Assembly (NCBI GenBank): GCA_001584565.1
Contig: LSFY01000001.1
Location: 792,001 to 856,000 of the forward strand
Origin: Alkalithermobacter thermoalcaliphilus JW-YL-7 = DSM 7308
GTDB lineage: Bacteria; Bacillota; Clostridia; Peptostreptococcales; Peptostreptococcaceae
Reading direction: 5' to 3'
DNA: 64,000 nucleotides
In this document: in pieces, positions 1-7,877 of the stretch
Position numbering within the stretch: the first letter of the stretch is position 1
Layout of the letters: each line of letters starts with the position of its first letter
Notes under the pieces: model-generated
Told to the model about the DNA's origin: nothing
Seen by the model: the letters and a program-made list of their open reading frames with translations, nothing else
The model's database searches: none
Program-made: the position numbers and the translations under genes

Positions 1-1
1 T

Positions 2-502
2 AATATTGCAGGAGGAAAAATGGCAGGGGAGTATATAATAGAAAAGCTGGGCGCAAGTGGAAATGTGGTTGAATTAGAAGGAATACCAGGAACTTCAGCT
101 GCTAGAGACAGAGGAAATGGATTTAACAAAGCTTTAGAATCAAGCCAAATAAAAGTAGTAGCAAGGCAAACAGCAGATTTTGATAGAACAAAAGGACTAA
201 CAGTCATGGAGAATATATTGCAGGCTCAATCACAGATAGATGCTATATTTGCTCACAATGATGAAATGGCTTTAGGAGCACTTCAAGCTATAGAAGGAAG
301 TGGAAGGAATATATTAATAGTAGGATTTGATGCTACTGAAGATGCTGTAAAGGCAGTAAAAGAAGGAAAAATGGCAGCTACTGTTGCTCAGCAACCAGAA
401 AAAATAGGGTCACTAGGGGTTGAAGTAGCTAATAAAGTTATAAATGGAGAAAAAGTAGATTCTTTTGTTCCAGTTGATTTAAAATTGGTGGTAAAGGAAT
501 AA
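2..502 (+). CDS. rbsB: Sugar ABC transporter substrate-binding protein, RbsB type (5' end missing)
   Basis: Only the last 166 residues lie in the window; the frame is open from base 2, so the ATG at 20 is internal, not a start. The first residues ([12 protein letters not shown]) and the run [15 protein letters not shown] match ribose-type periplasmic-binding proteins of ABC importers. Later motifs ([38 protein letters not shown]) are the hinge and ligand-side segments of the C-terminal lobe. The signal peptide and lipobox would be off-window. Ribose is the likely ligand from family resemblance, but galactose or another pentose cannot be excluded. It is the last gene of its operon, because a terminator follows. 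Confidence 0.88.
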   Translation, partial: NIAGGKMAGEYIIEKLGASGNVVELEGIPGTSAARDRGNGFNKALESSQIKVVARQTADFDRTKGLTVMENILQAQSQIDAIFAHNDEMALGALQAIEGSGRNILIVGFDATEDAVKAVKEGKMAATVAQQPEKIGSLGVEVANKVINGEKVDSFVPVDLKLVVKE

Positions 503-551
503 ATGCTACTTAAGCATACTGTTAAGTAACAATGGAAATAATAAAAATTGT

Positions 552-603
552 ATTAAACAGCCAAAGCTCAATATTTCATTGGGCTAAGGCTGTTTAATTT
601 TTT
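552..603 (+). terminator. Rho-independent terminator after the sugar-binding protein gene
   Basis: An 11-bp perfect stem (552-562 with 588-598) is extended by a second inner stem (AGCTC with GGGCT) and followed by a T-run at 598-603. Confidence 0.85.
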
Positions 604-649
604 CTATAAAAATAAATATATTCATATTTCGGCAATTTTTATTTTCTAA

Positions 650-678
650 TTTACAAAACAGAACTTAGATGGTAAAAT
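650..678 (+). promoter_or_regulatory. Candidate sigma-A promoter for the 80-residue TusA-like gene
   Basis: TTTACA (650-655) and TAAAAT (673-678) are separated by exactly 17 bases, and a TGG precedes the -10 box. A transcript would start about 55 bases before the ATG at 742. This is read by eye only. Confidence 0.5.
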
Positions 679-741
679 AATGAAAAAACATTCGTAAAAT
701 TTTCCAATAATCCTGCTTGGTAATAGATGGGGGAGGACAGT

Positions 742-984
742 ATGTTACATCACCTTGTAGATGCAAGAAAAAGGACTTGTAGTGATCTAAAAAGTTTATT
801 AGAATCTGTATTTAACGAATATAAATATAGTTTAATAGAAGTGCTAGTAGATTTTGAGGACGAGGTTAGGGATATATTAGAAATTTTAGAGGGTAAGGAT
901 TTTGAATTTGAAGTGGTAGAGAGAGAAGATGGATTTTCTGTGTTACTCAAAAGAAGTCATAACTTTTTCCTAGAAGTTCTGTAA
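742..984 (+). CDS. Small TusA-like protein of unknown function
   Basis: I chose the ATG at 742 (80 aa) over an in-frame ATG at 727 because GGGGGAGG at 729-736 sits just before 742. The protein begins with a short strand, then DAR-x3-C (Asp7, Arg9, Cys13), and later has IEVLVDFEDE and FEFEVVEREDGFSVLL. That order resembles the beta-alpha-beta-alpha-beta-beta fold of TusA/YedF sulfurtransferase-like proteins, whose active Cys lies in a CPxP motif. Here the Cys remains but the prolines are gone (C-S-D-L). The family call is my inference. It is monocistronic, with its own promoter and terminator. Confidence 0.55.
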   Translation: MLHHLVDARKRTCSDLKSLLESVFNEYKYSLIEVLVDFEDEVRDILEILEGKDFEFEVVEREDGFSVLLKRSHNFFLEVL

Positions 985-1021
985 AAGCTATGCTAAAAAG
1001 TTTCTTAGTATAGCTTTTTTT
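984..1021 (+). terminator. Rho-independent terminator after the TusA-like gene
   Basis: A 13-bp stem with one G-T wobble (984-996 with 1005-1017) runs into a T-tract ending at 1021. It overlaps the last base of the stop codon. Confidence 0.85.
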
Positions 1022-1125
1022 ATGTAAAAAATGTGTTAAAGGATCAAAAAATGTTTAATTTGCATACACTTAATATAATATCATTTATAGTAAGAACAGA
1101 AAAATTATAAATGATGAGGTGAGGT

Positions 1126-1437
1126 ATGTTTAATAAAATTTATGAAAAAGGAGAATTTATAATATTTCCTATCAAAAAAGGGTTTGTAGTTTACAATATG
1201 AATAAGGAATTCGAACAAGGACATACCCATTTAAAGAATTTTAATGCAGCTAAAACAGCTATAGATTTAGTAGTTAATAAAAAAATACCAAAGACCACAA
1301 ATCTTTACTATCTAAAAAGCTTAATAAGATTAGCACAAGACCCTAAATATATAGAAGAAATAGAAAGTTTTATTAATGTAAGAAAAATAAAAGGAGAAAA
1401 GCAAAAATACTACAACTCACCTATTTATAGATACTAA
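1126..1437 (+). CDS. Small conserved-looking protein of unknown function
   Basis: The 103-residue protein starts at an ATG preceded by GAGGTGAGG, a good ribosome binding site. I do not recognise the family. It is basic, has no membrane segment, no signal peptide and no cysteine. The N-terminal half looks like beta strands (GEFIIFPIKKGFVVYNM), followed by a helical half (FNAAKTAIDLVVN; YYLKSLIRLAQDPKYIEEIESFI) and a Lys/Tyr-rich tail. Codon use matches its neighbours and the ribosome binding site is good, so it is probably a real gene. No function is proposed. Confidence 0.65.
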   Translation: MFNKIYEKGEFIIFPIKKGFVVYNMNKEFEQGHTHLKNFNAAKTAIDLVVNKKIPKTTNLYYLKSLIRLAQDPKYIEEIESFINVRKIKGEKQKYYNSPIYRY

Positions 1438-1501
1438 AACATAATCTATAAACCCATGCATATAATCTATGTATAAACTATTATAAGGCAGGGGTAAAGA
1501 T

Positions 1502-2149
1502 ATGAATTTATATTATCCAAAGTATAATAGAAGCTATTACAAAGATAAATGTAATACAATGACTGTTCAAGGAAGAGCAAGTGTGTATGCAAGGCCAGAT
1601 ATAGCTACTATAAACCTAGGGGTAAGCACAGAAAATAAAGATGTACAGCTTGCTCAAAGAGAAAATGCGATAAAATCTAATAAAATTATTAATGATATAA
1701 AAAAATTAGGAGTAAAAGAAGAAGATATTAGAACAATATTATATTCTATAGATAGAAAATATGAATTTATAGATAACAAACAGGAATTTGTAGGATATGA
1801 GGTTAGAAATATTTTTAGAATAATAATAAAAGATCTAGACTCAATAGGAAAAGTAATTGATATATCAGTACAAAATGGAGCTAATATAGTAGAAAATATA
1901 AGTTTCTCACTTTCAAACCCAGAAGTTTATTACAAAAAAGCTCTGAACAAAGCAGCACAAAATGCCAAATCAAAGGCTAGTGAAATAGCCAGAGCATTTG
2001 AAGTTAAGCTTAATAAGATTCCTATTAGTATAACTGAACAAAGCATAGGAGAAGCATATTCATTAAAACTAGCAAGTGATACTACACCCATAGAGGTAGG
2101 ACAGTTAGAAATTGTTGCAAGTATTTCTGTAGTTTTTTCATATTCTTGA
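1502..2149 (+). CDS. SIMPL domain-containing protein (DUF541)
   Basis: This 215-residue protein has the SIMPL/DUF541 pattern: VQGRASVYARPDIATINLGVSTENKD near the N-terminus, GYEVRNIFRIIIKDLDSIGKVID in the middle, and a C-terminal ALNKAAQNAKSKASEIARAFEV helix followed by a strand pair. Family members (Brucella BP26/Omp28, E. coli YggE) are usually exported, but no signal peptide is visible here. The N-terminus is polar and tyrosine-rich (MNLYYPKYNRSYYKD). AGGCAGGGG lies before the ATG. The biochemical function of the family is not well defined. A terminator follows directly. Confidence 0.85.
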   Translation: MNLYYPKYNRSYYKDKCNTMTVQGRASVYARPDIATINLGVSTENKDVQLAQRENAIKSNKIINDIKKLGVKEEDIRTILYSIDRKYEFIDNKQEFVGYEVRNIFRIIIKDLDSIGKVIDISVQNGANIVENISFSLSNPEVYYKKALNKAAQNAKSKASEIARAFEVKLNKIPISITEQSIGEAYSLKLASDTTPIEVGQLEIVASISVVFSYS

Positions 2150-2176
2150 AAACCACTATATTTGTAGTGGTTTTTT
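2149..2176 (+). terminator. Rho-independent terminator after the SIMPL gene
   Basis: A 10-bp stem (2149-2158 with 2165-2174), a 6-base loop and six T follow the stop codon directly. Confidence 0.88.
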
Positions 2177-2194
2177 GATTAGGAGAGGAATATA

Positions 2195-3360
2195 TTGGAG
2201 GATATATTAAAGATTTTAGAAGAAGAATATCACAATTATTTAGATATGTTAAGGTCTTTAGTAAATGTGGATTCTGGCAGTTTAAATATTTTAGGAGTAA
2301 ATAAAGTACTAGAAATAATATAAAACAAGTTTAAACAACTCGATGGAAACTATAAAATACAAATAATACCTCAAAAAAATGTGGAAATCATGCTGTTATA
2401 ACTAGAAAAGGAAGAATACCAGGAAAGATTCTACTTTTAGGGCATATGGATACAGTTTTTCAGGATGGAACAGTACAAAAAAGACCGTTTGGAATAGAAG
2501 ATGACAAGGCTTTTGGGCTAGGAATAATAGATATGAAAGCTGACATAACGTCTATTTATTTTGCGTTAAAAGTAATAGATATACTATATAAAGATGATGT
2601 AAAAACAATACAGATACTATTTAACTCTGATGAAGAAATAAGTTCAGTATACTCAAGAGAACTTATAGAAAATATATCAAAAGATTCAGATTGTGTTCTT
2701 GTGTTGGAAGCATGTAGGCAAAATGGTGATGTTGTAACGTCTAGAAAAGGAATAGGAAAGTATAAAATAAGAGTAAAAGGAAAATCTTCTCGTGCAGGTG
2801 GAAATCTAAAAAAAGGGGCAAACTCTATAATAGAACTTTGTCATAAGTTAATACAAATATCAAATCTTACAAATTATGAAACTGGAACAACTGTAAATGT
2901 AGGCCTAATAAAAGGAGGAAGTGCATCTAATACAGTTCCTGCATATAGCGATGCAGTTATAGATGTAAGAATATGTACACTAGAACAAGCTCAGAAAATA
3001 GATGAAAATATAAGAAAAATAGCTAATGAGGTCTATATAAAGGGAACAAGTACGATTGTTGAAGGTGGAATCAAAAGGCCACCTATGGAAAGAAAAGAAG
3101 AAAACGTAAAATTATATAAAATAGCAAAAAAGATAGGTGAAGAATTAGGAATGTCTATAGGAGAAGCATCTACAGGTGGAGGGTCAGATGCTAATTTTAC
3201 AAGTGCACTTTCAATACCAACATTAGATGGATTAGGTCCAACAGGTGGTGGAGTTCATACTGAAGATGAATATATTAACTTAAATAGTATTATTCCAAGA
3301 ACTGCTTTGTTAACTAAGTTAATAAAGATATTATCTGAGAATCAAAATATTAAAAAATAA
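2195..3360 (+). pseudogene. M20-family metallopeptidase (carboxypeptidase G2-like), broken
   Basis: AGGAGAGG at 2181-2188 and a TTG at 2195 begin an M20-like N-terminus (DMLRSLVNVDSGS). The frame meets TAA at 2321, one base from the AAA (Lys) expected there. It then shifts by one at the seven-A run 2373-2379, which looks one A short. From there the other frame runs to 3360 with the M20 metal-site motifs: GHMDTVF, an Asp in IDMKAD, the catalytic/metal Glu pair in SDEEIS, and GGGVHTEDEY. The lid-domain HAG motif reads RAG (SSRAGGN). Two lesions plus a changed key His suggest a decaying gene. A protein starting at the ATG at 2446 would lack the N-terminal fold. Confidence 0.85.
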
Positions 3361-3378
3361 AATTTTTTAGTGCAAAAA

Positions 3379-3390
3379 ATGTTTAAACAT
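3379..3390. promoter_or_regulatory. 12-bp perfect palindrome upstream of rubredoxin-hcp
   Basis: ATGTTTAAACAT is its own reverse complement and lies 73 bases before the rubredoxin ATG in an AT-rich promoter region. It is a candidate operator. The regulator is unknown. Confidence 0.3.
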
Positions 3391-3462
3391 ATAAATTATG
3401 GCAATAAATAATAATGAATAATAATGACAAAAAAATATAAAAATAACAAGGAGGAATTAAAT

Positions 3463-3624
3463 ATGAAAAAATATGTATGTGTAGTATGTGGGTATGTATA
3501 TGATCCGGAATTAGGAGATCCAGATAATGGAGTATCAGAAGGAACACCTTGGGAAAATGTTCCTGAAGATTGGGTATGTCCTTTATGTGGAGTAGGAAAG
3601 GATCAGTTTGAAGCCCAAGAATAA
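3463..3624 (+). CDS. Rubredoxin
   Basis: This 53-residue electron carrier binds one iron through four cysteines. Cys6 and Cys9 are in CVVCGYVYD, and Cys39 and Cys42 are in CPLCG. The conserved aromatic core is present (Tyr4, Tyr11, Tyr13, Trp37). The start at 3463 is set by AAGGAGG just upstream; the ATG at 3424 would add 13 residues foreign to the family. The gene lies 14 bases before hcp, so both are probably cotranscribed and rubredoxin may feed electrons to the hybrid-cluster protein or to other NO- or O2-stress enzymes. The partnership is an inference from context. Confidence 0.97.
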   Translation: MKKYVCVVCGYVYDPELGDPDNGVSEGTPWENVPEDWVCPLCGVGKDQFEAQE

Positions 3625-3638
3625 AGGGAGGAATTAGC

Positions 3639-5282
3639 ATGAACAACTCTATGTTTTGCTATCAATGTGAGCAAACAGCAGGATCTAAGGGCTGTGTTAA
3701 AGTAGGAGTTTGTGGGAAAGAACCAGATGTTGCAAATTTACAAGATATTTTGATTCATCAATTAAAAGGCATAGGTTTTTACGGACAAAAACTTATACAA
3801 AAAGGCGAAAAAATTTGCAGCGAAACAACTAAGTTTTTGGTAGATGCCATGTTTTCTACTTTAACAAATGTAAACTTTGATGAAGAAAGATTTGTAGAGT
3901 ATATAAAGTACGCTGATAAAGTAAAGGAAGAATTAAAATCAAAGGTAGGAGATTTAGGATCTGTACCTGAAGCAGCAGATTACAGAGCGCCCTTAACAAA
4001 ACAAGAGATGCTAAATGATGCTAAAAATATTGGTATAATGGCAGATGAAGATCTTGACATGGATATTCGTTCTTTGAGAGAATTATTGATATATGGGTTT
4101 AAGGGAATGGCAGCTTATGCCCATCATTCTTACGTGCTTGGGAAATTTGATGAAGAAGTAAATAATTTCTTTTACAAGGGATTAGCAGCTACTATAGATG
4201 ATAGTTTGACAGTTGAGGATTTATTTAATCTTTGTATGGAACTTGGAAAAACAAATTTAGAATGTATGGCTATGTTAGATTCAGCTAATACGCAAGCTTA
4301 TGGACATCCTCAACCAACTGAAGTATCAATTAGTAAAAAGAAGGGGCCATTTATTATAGTATCAGGTCATGATTTGAAAGACCTAAAAGAACTTTTAGAA
4401 CAAACAGAAGGAAAAGGTATAAATGTTTATACTCATGGTGAGATGCTTCCTGCTCACGGATACCCTGAACTTAAAAAGTACAAACACCTTGTAGGGAATT
4501 TTGGTGGAGCATGGCAGGAACAGCAAAATGAATTTGATGGAATACCTGGATGTATCCTAATGACAACAAACTGTCTTATGAAGCCAAGAGAAAGCTACAA
4601 AGACAGAATCTTTACAACTAGTATAGTTGGATATGAAGGAGTAACTCATATACAAGAAATAAACGGTAAAAAAGATTTTACTCCTATTATTAATAAGGCT
4701 CTTGAACTAGGCGGATTTGAAGAAGATGAACAAGAAAGGAAAATATTAGTAGGATTTGGTCACAATGCAGTTTTAAGTCATGCAGGTGAAATTATAGAAG
4801 CTGTTAAAACTGGAAAAATAAGACACTTCTTCTTAATAGGAGGATGCGATGGTGCAAGACCTGGAAGAAATTATTATACAGAGTTTGCACAAAAAACTCC
4901 TAGTGATACAGTTATACTCACTCTAGCTTGTGGAAAATATAGATTCAATAAGTATGATTTTGGAACAGTTGCAGGGCTTCCAAGACTGTTAGATGTGGGG
5001 CAGTGTAATGATTCATATTCTGCCATAAAAATAGCTTCGGCCCTAGCAGAAGCATTTAATTGTGATGTAAATGACCTACCTTTATCATTAATTCTTTCTT
5101 GGTATGAACAAAAAGCTGTGGCTATTTTATTAACTCTTTTATATTTAAATATAAAGAATATCTATCTAGGGCCTACACTTCCAGCGTTTATAACGCCAAA
5201 TATACTTCAAGTACTTGTTGAAAAATTCAATATAACTCCTATTTCAACTCCTGATGAAGACCTTAAAACTATATTAGGATAA
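3639..5282 (+). CDS. hcp: Hydroxylamine reductase / hybrid-cluster protein
   Basis: The 547-residue protein reduces hydroxylamine to ammonia in vitro and is linked to nitric oxide detoxification and protein S-nitrosation. Cys7, Cys10, Cys19 and Cys25 form the compact N-terminal [4Fe-4S] motif of strict anaerobes. Hybrid-cluster ligand segments follow in order: SGHDLKD, THGEMLPAHGYP, TTNCLMKP, IGGCDGARPGR, LACGKYRFN, GQCNDSYSA and SWYEQKAVA. The length is normal. GGGAGG precedes the ATG. With the rubredoxin gene upstream it forms a two-gene oxidative/nitrosative stress unit, which ends at a terminator shared with yhcC. Confidence 0.96.
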   Translation: MNNSMFCYQCEQTAGSKGCVKVGVCGKEPDVANLQDILIHQLKGIGFYGQKLIQKGEKICSETTKFLVDAMFSTLTNVNFDEERFVEYIKYADKVKEELKSKVGDLGSVPEAADYRAPLTKQEMLNDAKNIGIMADEDLDMDIRSLRELLIYGFKGMAAYAHHSYVLGKFDEEVNNFFYKGLAATIDDSLTVEDLFNLCMELGKTNLECMAMLDSANTQAYGHPQPTEVSISKKKGPFIIVSGHDLKDLKELLEQTEGKGINVYTHGEMLPAHGYPELKKYKHLVGNFGGAWQEQQNEFDGIPGCILMTTNCLMKPRESYKDRIFTTSIVGYEGVTHIQEINGKKDFTPIINKALELGGFEEDEQERKILVGFGHNAVLSHAGEIIEAVKTGKIRHFFLIGGCDGARPGRNYYTEFAQKTPSDTVILTLACGKYRFNKYDFGTVAGLPRLLDVGQCNDSYSAIKIASALAEAFNCDVNDLPLSLILSWYEQKAVAILLTLLYLNIKNIYLGPTLPAFITPNILQVLVEKFNITPISTPDEDLKTILG

Positions 5283-5284
5283 TA

Positions 5285-5314
5285 AAAAAGCCAATGTTAA
5301 ATCGTTGGCTTTTT
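5285..5314. terminator. Bidirectional terminator between hcp and yhcC
   Basis: A 10-bp stem (5285-5294 with 5305-5314) has an A-run on the left and a T-run on the right, so it works in both directions. The yhcC stop codon lies in its loop. Confidence 0.82.
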
Positions 5315-6229
5315 GTATTTTATACCTTGATAAGAATTTCTATCTTTTAACTCTTTCTCTATAGAATTTAAAACAGCTCTTTTATTCAAACTCCACATAG
5401 GCTCTATCAATAAGTCCTTAGGCCCATCTCCTGTTATTCTATGGATAACAATATCAGGAGGAATTAGTTCCAGACAATCAACTACCAACGAAACATACTC
5501 ATCTTGAGTTAAAACATGGAATTTATTATTTTTATAAAAAGTTTCAAGCTGTGTATTTTTAAGAATATGCATAAGATGCAGCTTTACTCCTTGAATGTCT
5601 AAATTTGAAATATATTTAACAGATGAAATTATATCATTTTTACTTTCGAAAGGAAGACCTAAAATAAGATGAACAACAACATTTATATTTTTTTTTCTAA
5701 GTTTTTTTATAGCTTTGTCAAAAACAGATAAATCATAACCCCTATTTATAAGTTTTGCTGTAGATTCATGTATGGTTTGAAGACCAAGTTCAACCCACAT
5801 ATAAGTTTTTTTGTTGAATTCATCTAAAATATCAATAATATCATCAGATAAGCAGTCAGGTCTTGTAGCTATAGCAAGTCCAACTACGTTATCACAACAT
5901 AGAGCTTCATTATATTTTTTTCTTAAATTCTCAGGAGTATCATAAGTATTTGTAAAGCTTTGGAAATATGCTATATACTTTCCGCTTGGCCATTTTTTTG
6001 AAAGAAGTTGCATTTGCTCTTTTAGTTGCTGTTTTATACTAAAATGAGAAGATCCAGCAAAATCTCCAGAACCTTTTTCACTGCAGAATATACATCCTTT
6101 ATCACTTATAGAACCGTCCCTATTTGGACATGTAAAATTTGCATTTAAAGAAAGTTTAATTACTTTACATCCAAATATTTTCTTTAAATGACCACTCAAA
6201 TAATTATATCTTTTATTATCCCAGTACAT
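5297..6229 (-). CDS. yhcC: Radical SAM protein, YhcC/TIGR01212 family
   Basis: The 310-residue protein carries the radical SAM cysteines in the spacing of this family: Cys34, Cys46 and Cys49 (CPNRDG ... GCIFC, C-x11-C-x2-C). Further family motifs are YFQSFTNTYD, GLAIATRPDC, WVELGLQT and HLILGLPFES. The fold is a TIM-barrel-like radical SAM core with a C-terminal extension. The substrate of the family is not established to my knowledge. AGGAGG sits just upstream of the start on the minus strand. It is divergent from the HD gene and convergent with hcp. Confidence 0.92.
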   Translation of the reverse strand: MYWDNKRYNYLSGHLKKIFGCKVIKLSLNANFTCPNRDGSISDKGCIFCSEKGSGDFAGSSHFSIKQQLKEQMQLLSKKWPSGKYIAYFQSFTNTYDTPENLRKKYNEALCCDNVVGLAIATRPDCLSDDIIDILDEFNKKTYMWVELGLQTIHESTAKLINRGYDLSVFDKAIKKLRKKNINVVVHLILGLPFESKNDIISSVKYISNLDIQGVKLHLMHILKNTQLETFYKNNKFHVLTQDEYVSLVVDCLELIPPDIVIHRITGDGPKDLLIEPMWSLNKRAVLNSIEKELKDRNSYQGIKYKKPTI

Positions 6230-6258
6230 AACGATCCTCCAAAAATAAGTATAATTGT

Positions 6259-6287
6259 ATATTACTCTAATGTGTATTCATAGTCAA
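6259..6287 (-). promoter_or_regulatory. Sigma-A promoter for yhcC
   Basis: On the minus strand TTGACT (6282-6287) and TAATAT (6259-6264) are separated by 17 bases. A transcript would start about 20 bases before the start codon. This is one of the best promoter matches in the window. Confidence 0.65.
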
Positions 6288-6372
6288 GACAACCAATTCC
6301 TAGTAGAAATAAATACCTAATGACTAAAATTTATTAAAAAAGTTAAAAATATAATAAAAAAGGAGATGCATT

Positions 6373-7002
6373 ATGGAAAAGTCAAAGAAACTATTCAAAG
6401 AAATGGAAAATCACCTAATGAATGATGAAAAGCCTTCTATATATTTTAACTATTTATTAAAAAATGAAAAGCTCTTTAAACAATACCCATTTAATCTGAT
6501 AAGTGATTTAGAGAAAATACCTCAATCTCCAGTACACCATCCTGAAGGAAGTGTATGGAACCATACTATGCTTGTTGTAGATAATGCAGCAAAAAGAAAA
6601 GAAGATAGCAAAAATCCTAAAGTTTTCATGTGGGCTGCACTTTTACACGATATAGGAAAAGGAAAAACAACAAAGGTAAGAAAAGGAAAGATAACATCAT
6701 ATGAGCATGACACTGTAGGAAAAGAATTAACTATAGAATTTTTAGAACATTTTATAGATGATAAAATTTTTATAAAAGATGTATCTAATATGGTAAGGTG
6801 GCATATGCAAACTTTATTTGTAGTAAAAGACCTTCCATTTGCAGATATAAAGAAAATGGTGTCAGAGGTTTCTATAGATGAAATAGCCCTTTTATCTTTA
6901 TGTGATAGGTTAGGAAGAGGTCAAATGACCGATGAAAAAATGAACGAAGAGAGAGAAAATATAAAGGCCTTTTTGCTTAAATGTCAGGAAACATTAGTGT
7001 GA
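6373..7002 (+). CDS. HD-domain phosphohydrolase (HDIG type)
   Basis: The 209-residue protein has an HD metal-dependent phosphohydrolase core: His64 in WNHT, His92-Asp93 in LLHDIGKG, a later YEHD and a helix with RWHMQ. The arrangement resembles the HDIG subdomain of CCA-adding enzymes and of small stand-alone HD proteins, but no nucleotidyltransferase domain is present. It may act on a nucleotide or RNA phosphate; the substrate cannot be told. AAAAGGAGATG precedes the ATG. It appears monocistronic and is convergent with the GNAT gene only 4 bases away, with no clear terminator between them. Confidence 0.85.
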   Translation: MEKSKKLFKEMENHLMNDEKPSIYFNYLLKNEKLFKQYPFNLISDLEKIPQSPVHHPEGSVWNHTMLVVDNAAKRKEDSKNPKVFMWAALLHDIGKGKTTKVRKGKITSYEHDTVGKELTIEFLEHFIDDKIFIKDVSNMVRWHMQTLFVVKDLPFADIKKMVSEVSIDEIALLSLCDRLGRGQMTDEKMNEERENIKAFLLKCQETLV

Positions 7003-7006
7003 AAAC

Positions 7007-7438
7007 TTACGGAATATAATTTTTTTGATATTCATAAGGTATTTTTTTAAAATCCATTTTCGTCCAAAAACCATATGCAGACTGATAAGAATTTAGAAAA
7101 ATATAATCAAAACCAAATATTTTACCGAACTGTTTTAACCATTGAACAAAATAGCTTCCTATTCCAACTCTCTGAAGATTACTAGGGAGCTTAACAGATG
7201 ATACGTATATACAATTTTTTTTAGGATATAATCTAAATGAAAATTCAGGTATAAAATCAAATGTTTCAAAAGAGTAGTCTATGAAAGATATATTTATAGA
7301 GTCATCACTATTTTCTATATAAGAATTGAATAATAAATCAAACTTTTTAAGAAGTGAAAACCTAAAAAAATATGTATAGAAAGGAATTAAAAATCTAAAG
7401 TAAATATTATTTTTGTTTGCAATTTTATACACAAACAT
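7007..7438 (-). CDS. GNAT-family acetyltransferase-like protein
   Basis: The 143-residue protein ends with a GNAT pattern. VSSVKLPSNLQRVGIGSYFVQWLKQFG contains the acetyl-CoA pyrophosphate loop Q/R-x-x-G-x-G (QRVGIG), and SAYGFWTKMDFKKI is the usual C-terminal strand-helix (xFYxKxGF-like). The N-terminal third is rich in Phe and Tyr and does not match the usual first GNAT strands, so the acceptor site is unusual or diverged. A strong AAGGAGGT ribosome binding site lies upstream on the minus strand. The acceptor substrate is unknown. Confidence 0.72.
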   Translation of the reverse strand: MFVYKIANKNNIYFRFLIPFYTYFFRFSLLKKFDLLFNSYIENSDDSINISFIDYSFETFDFIPEFSFRLYPKKNCIYVSSVKLPSNLQRVGIGSYFVQWLKQFGKIFGFDYIFLNSYQSAYGFWTKMDFKKIPYEYQKNYIP

Positions 7439-7500
7439 AAAATACCTCCTTAAACTTGTATATATAAAATTTATTATTAAGGAGATATTTTAATGACACA

Positions 7501-7530
7501 AAAAAGACAAAGGATTTTCTTTGTCTTTTT
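7501..7530. terminator. Terminator after the 59-residue leftward gene
   Basis: A 12-bp stem (7501-7512 with 7519-7530) has an A-run on the left and a T-run on the right, so it can stop transcription either way. It lies just past the leftward stop at 7542. Confidence 0.78.
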
Positions 7531-7541
7531 TCAATACATAG

Positions 7542-7721
7542 TTACCATTTAGGTATATTAAATTCACTTTTCATAATTCTATTTCCTTCATCTTCGGAAA
7601 CAATATAGGCAGATATTCCGTCTTTGTCATATTCTTTTACTTTTAAAATAGCCTCATTTCTACTCATAGGCTTTGATATAGACTTTGTATCTGATCGGAT
7701 TATAACATATTTAGTATCCAT
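7542..7721 (-). CDS. Small protein of unknown function (59 aa)
   Basis: The ATG at 7721 is chosen over a TTG one codon upstream because GGAGGT lies six bases before the ATG. The protein reads as two short strands and a helix (KYVIIRSDTKS; SRNEAILKVKEYDKDGISAYIVSEDEG) and ends in FNIPKW. It has no cysteine and no membrane segment. The layout resembles small stand-alone domains in clostridia, but I do not recognise the family. It has its own ribosome binding site and terminator, so it is probably real. Confidence 0.65.
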   Translation of the reverse strand: MDTKYVIIRSDTKSISKPMSRNEAILKVKEYDKDGISAYIVSEDEGNRIMKSEFNIPKW

Positions 7722-7813
7722 CAAACACCTCCAAAAAAATAGTAGCTATTCTTATGATTACACATAAAATAGATTTTATACTATATTAAAACAGTAAAAT
7801 ACATAGAATTTAA

Positions 7814-7842
7814 GTGAAAAATACATAGATGTAATATATAAT
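7814..7842 (+). promoter_or_regulatory. Candidate promoter of the folate operon with a direct repeat
   Basis: GTGAAA (7814-7819) and TATAAT (7837-7842) are 17 bases apart. The 12-mer AAAATACATAGA occurs at 7796-7807 and again at 7818-7829, a 22-base period that places the second copy between the -35 and -10 boxes. The repeat could be an operator. Confidence 0.45.
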
Positions 7843-7877
7843 ATAAATGGAGTATATTTGTAAAAGGGGGCATTACA

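Noticed and set aside
3383-3646. 87-residue minus-strand frame opposite rubredoxin
   Set aside because: It covers the rubredoxin gene in antisense and has no ribosome binding site.
7725-7877. THF riboswitch before the folate operon
   Set aside because: No GC-rich helices or conserved THF-riboswitch segments are visible; the region is almost entirely A and T.
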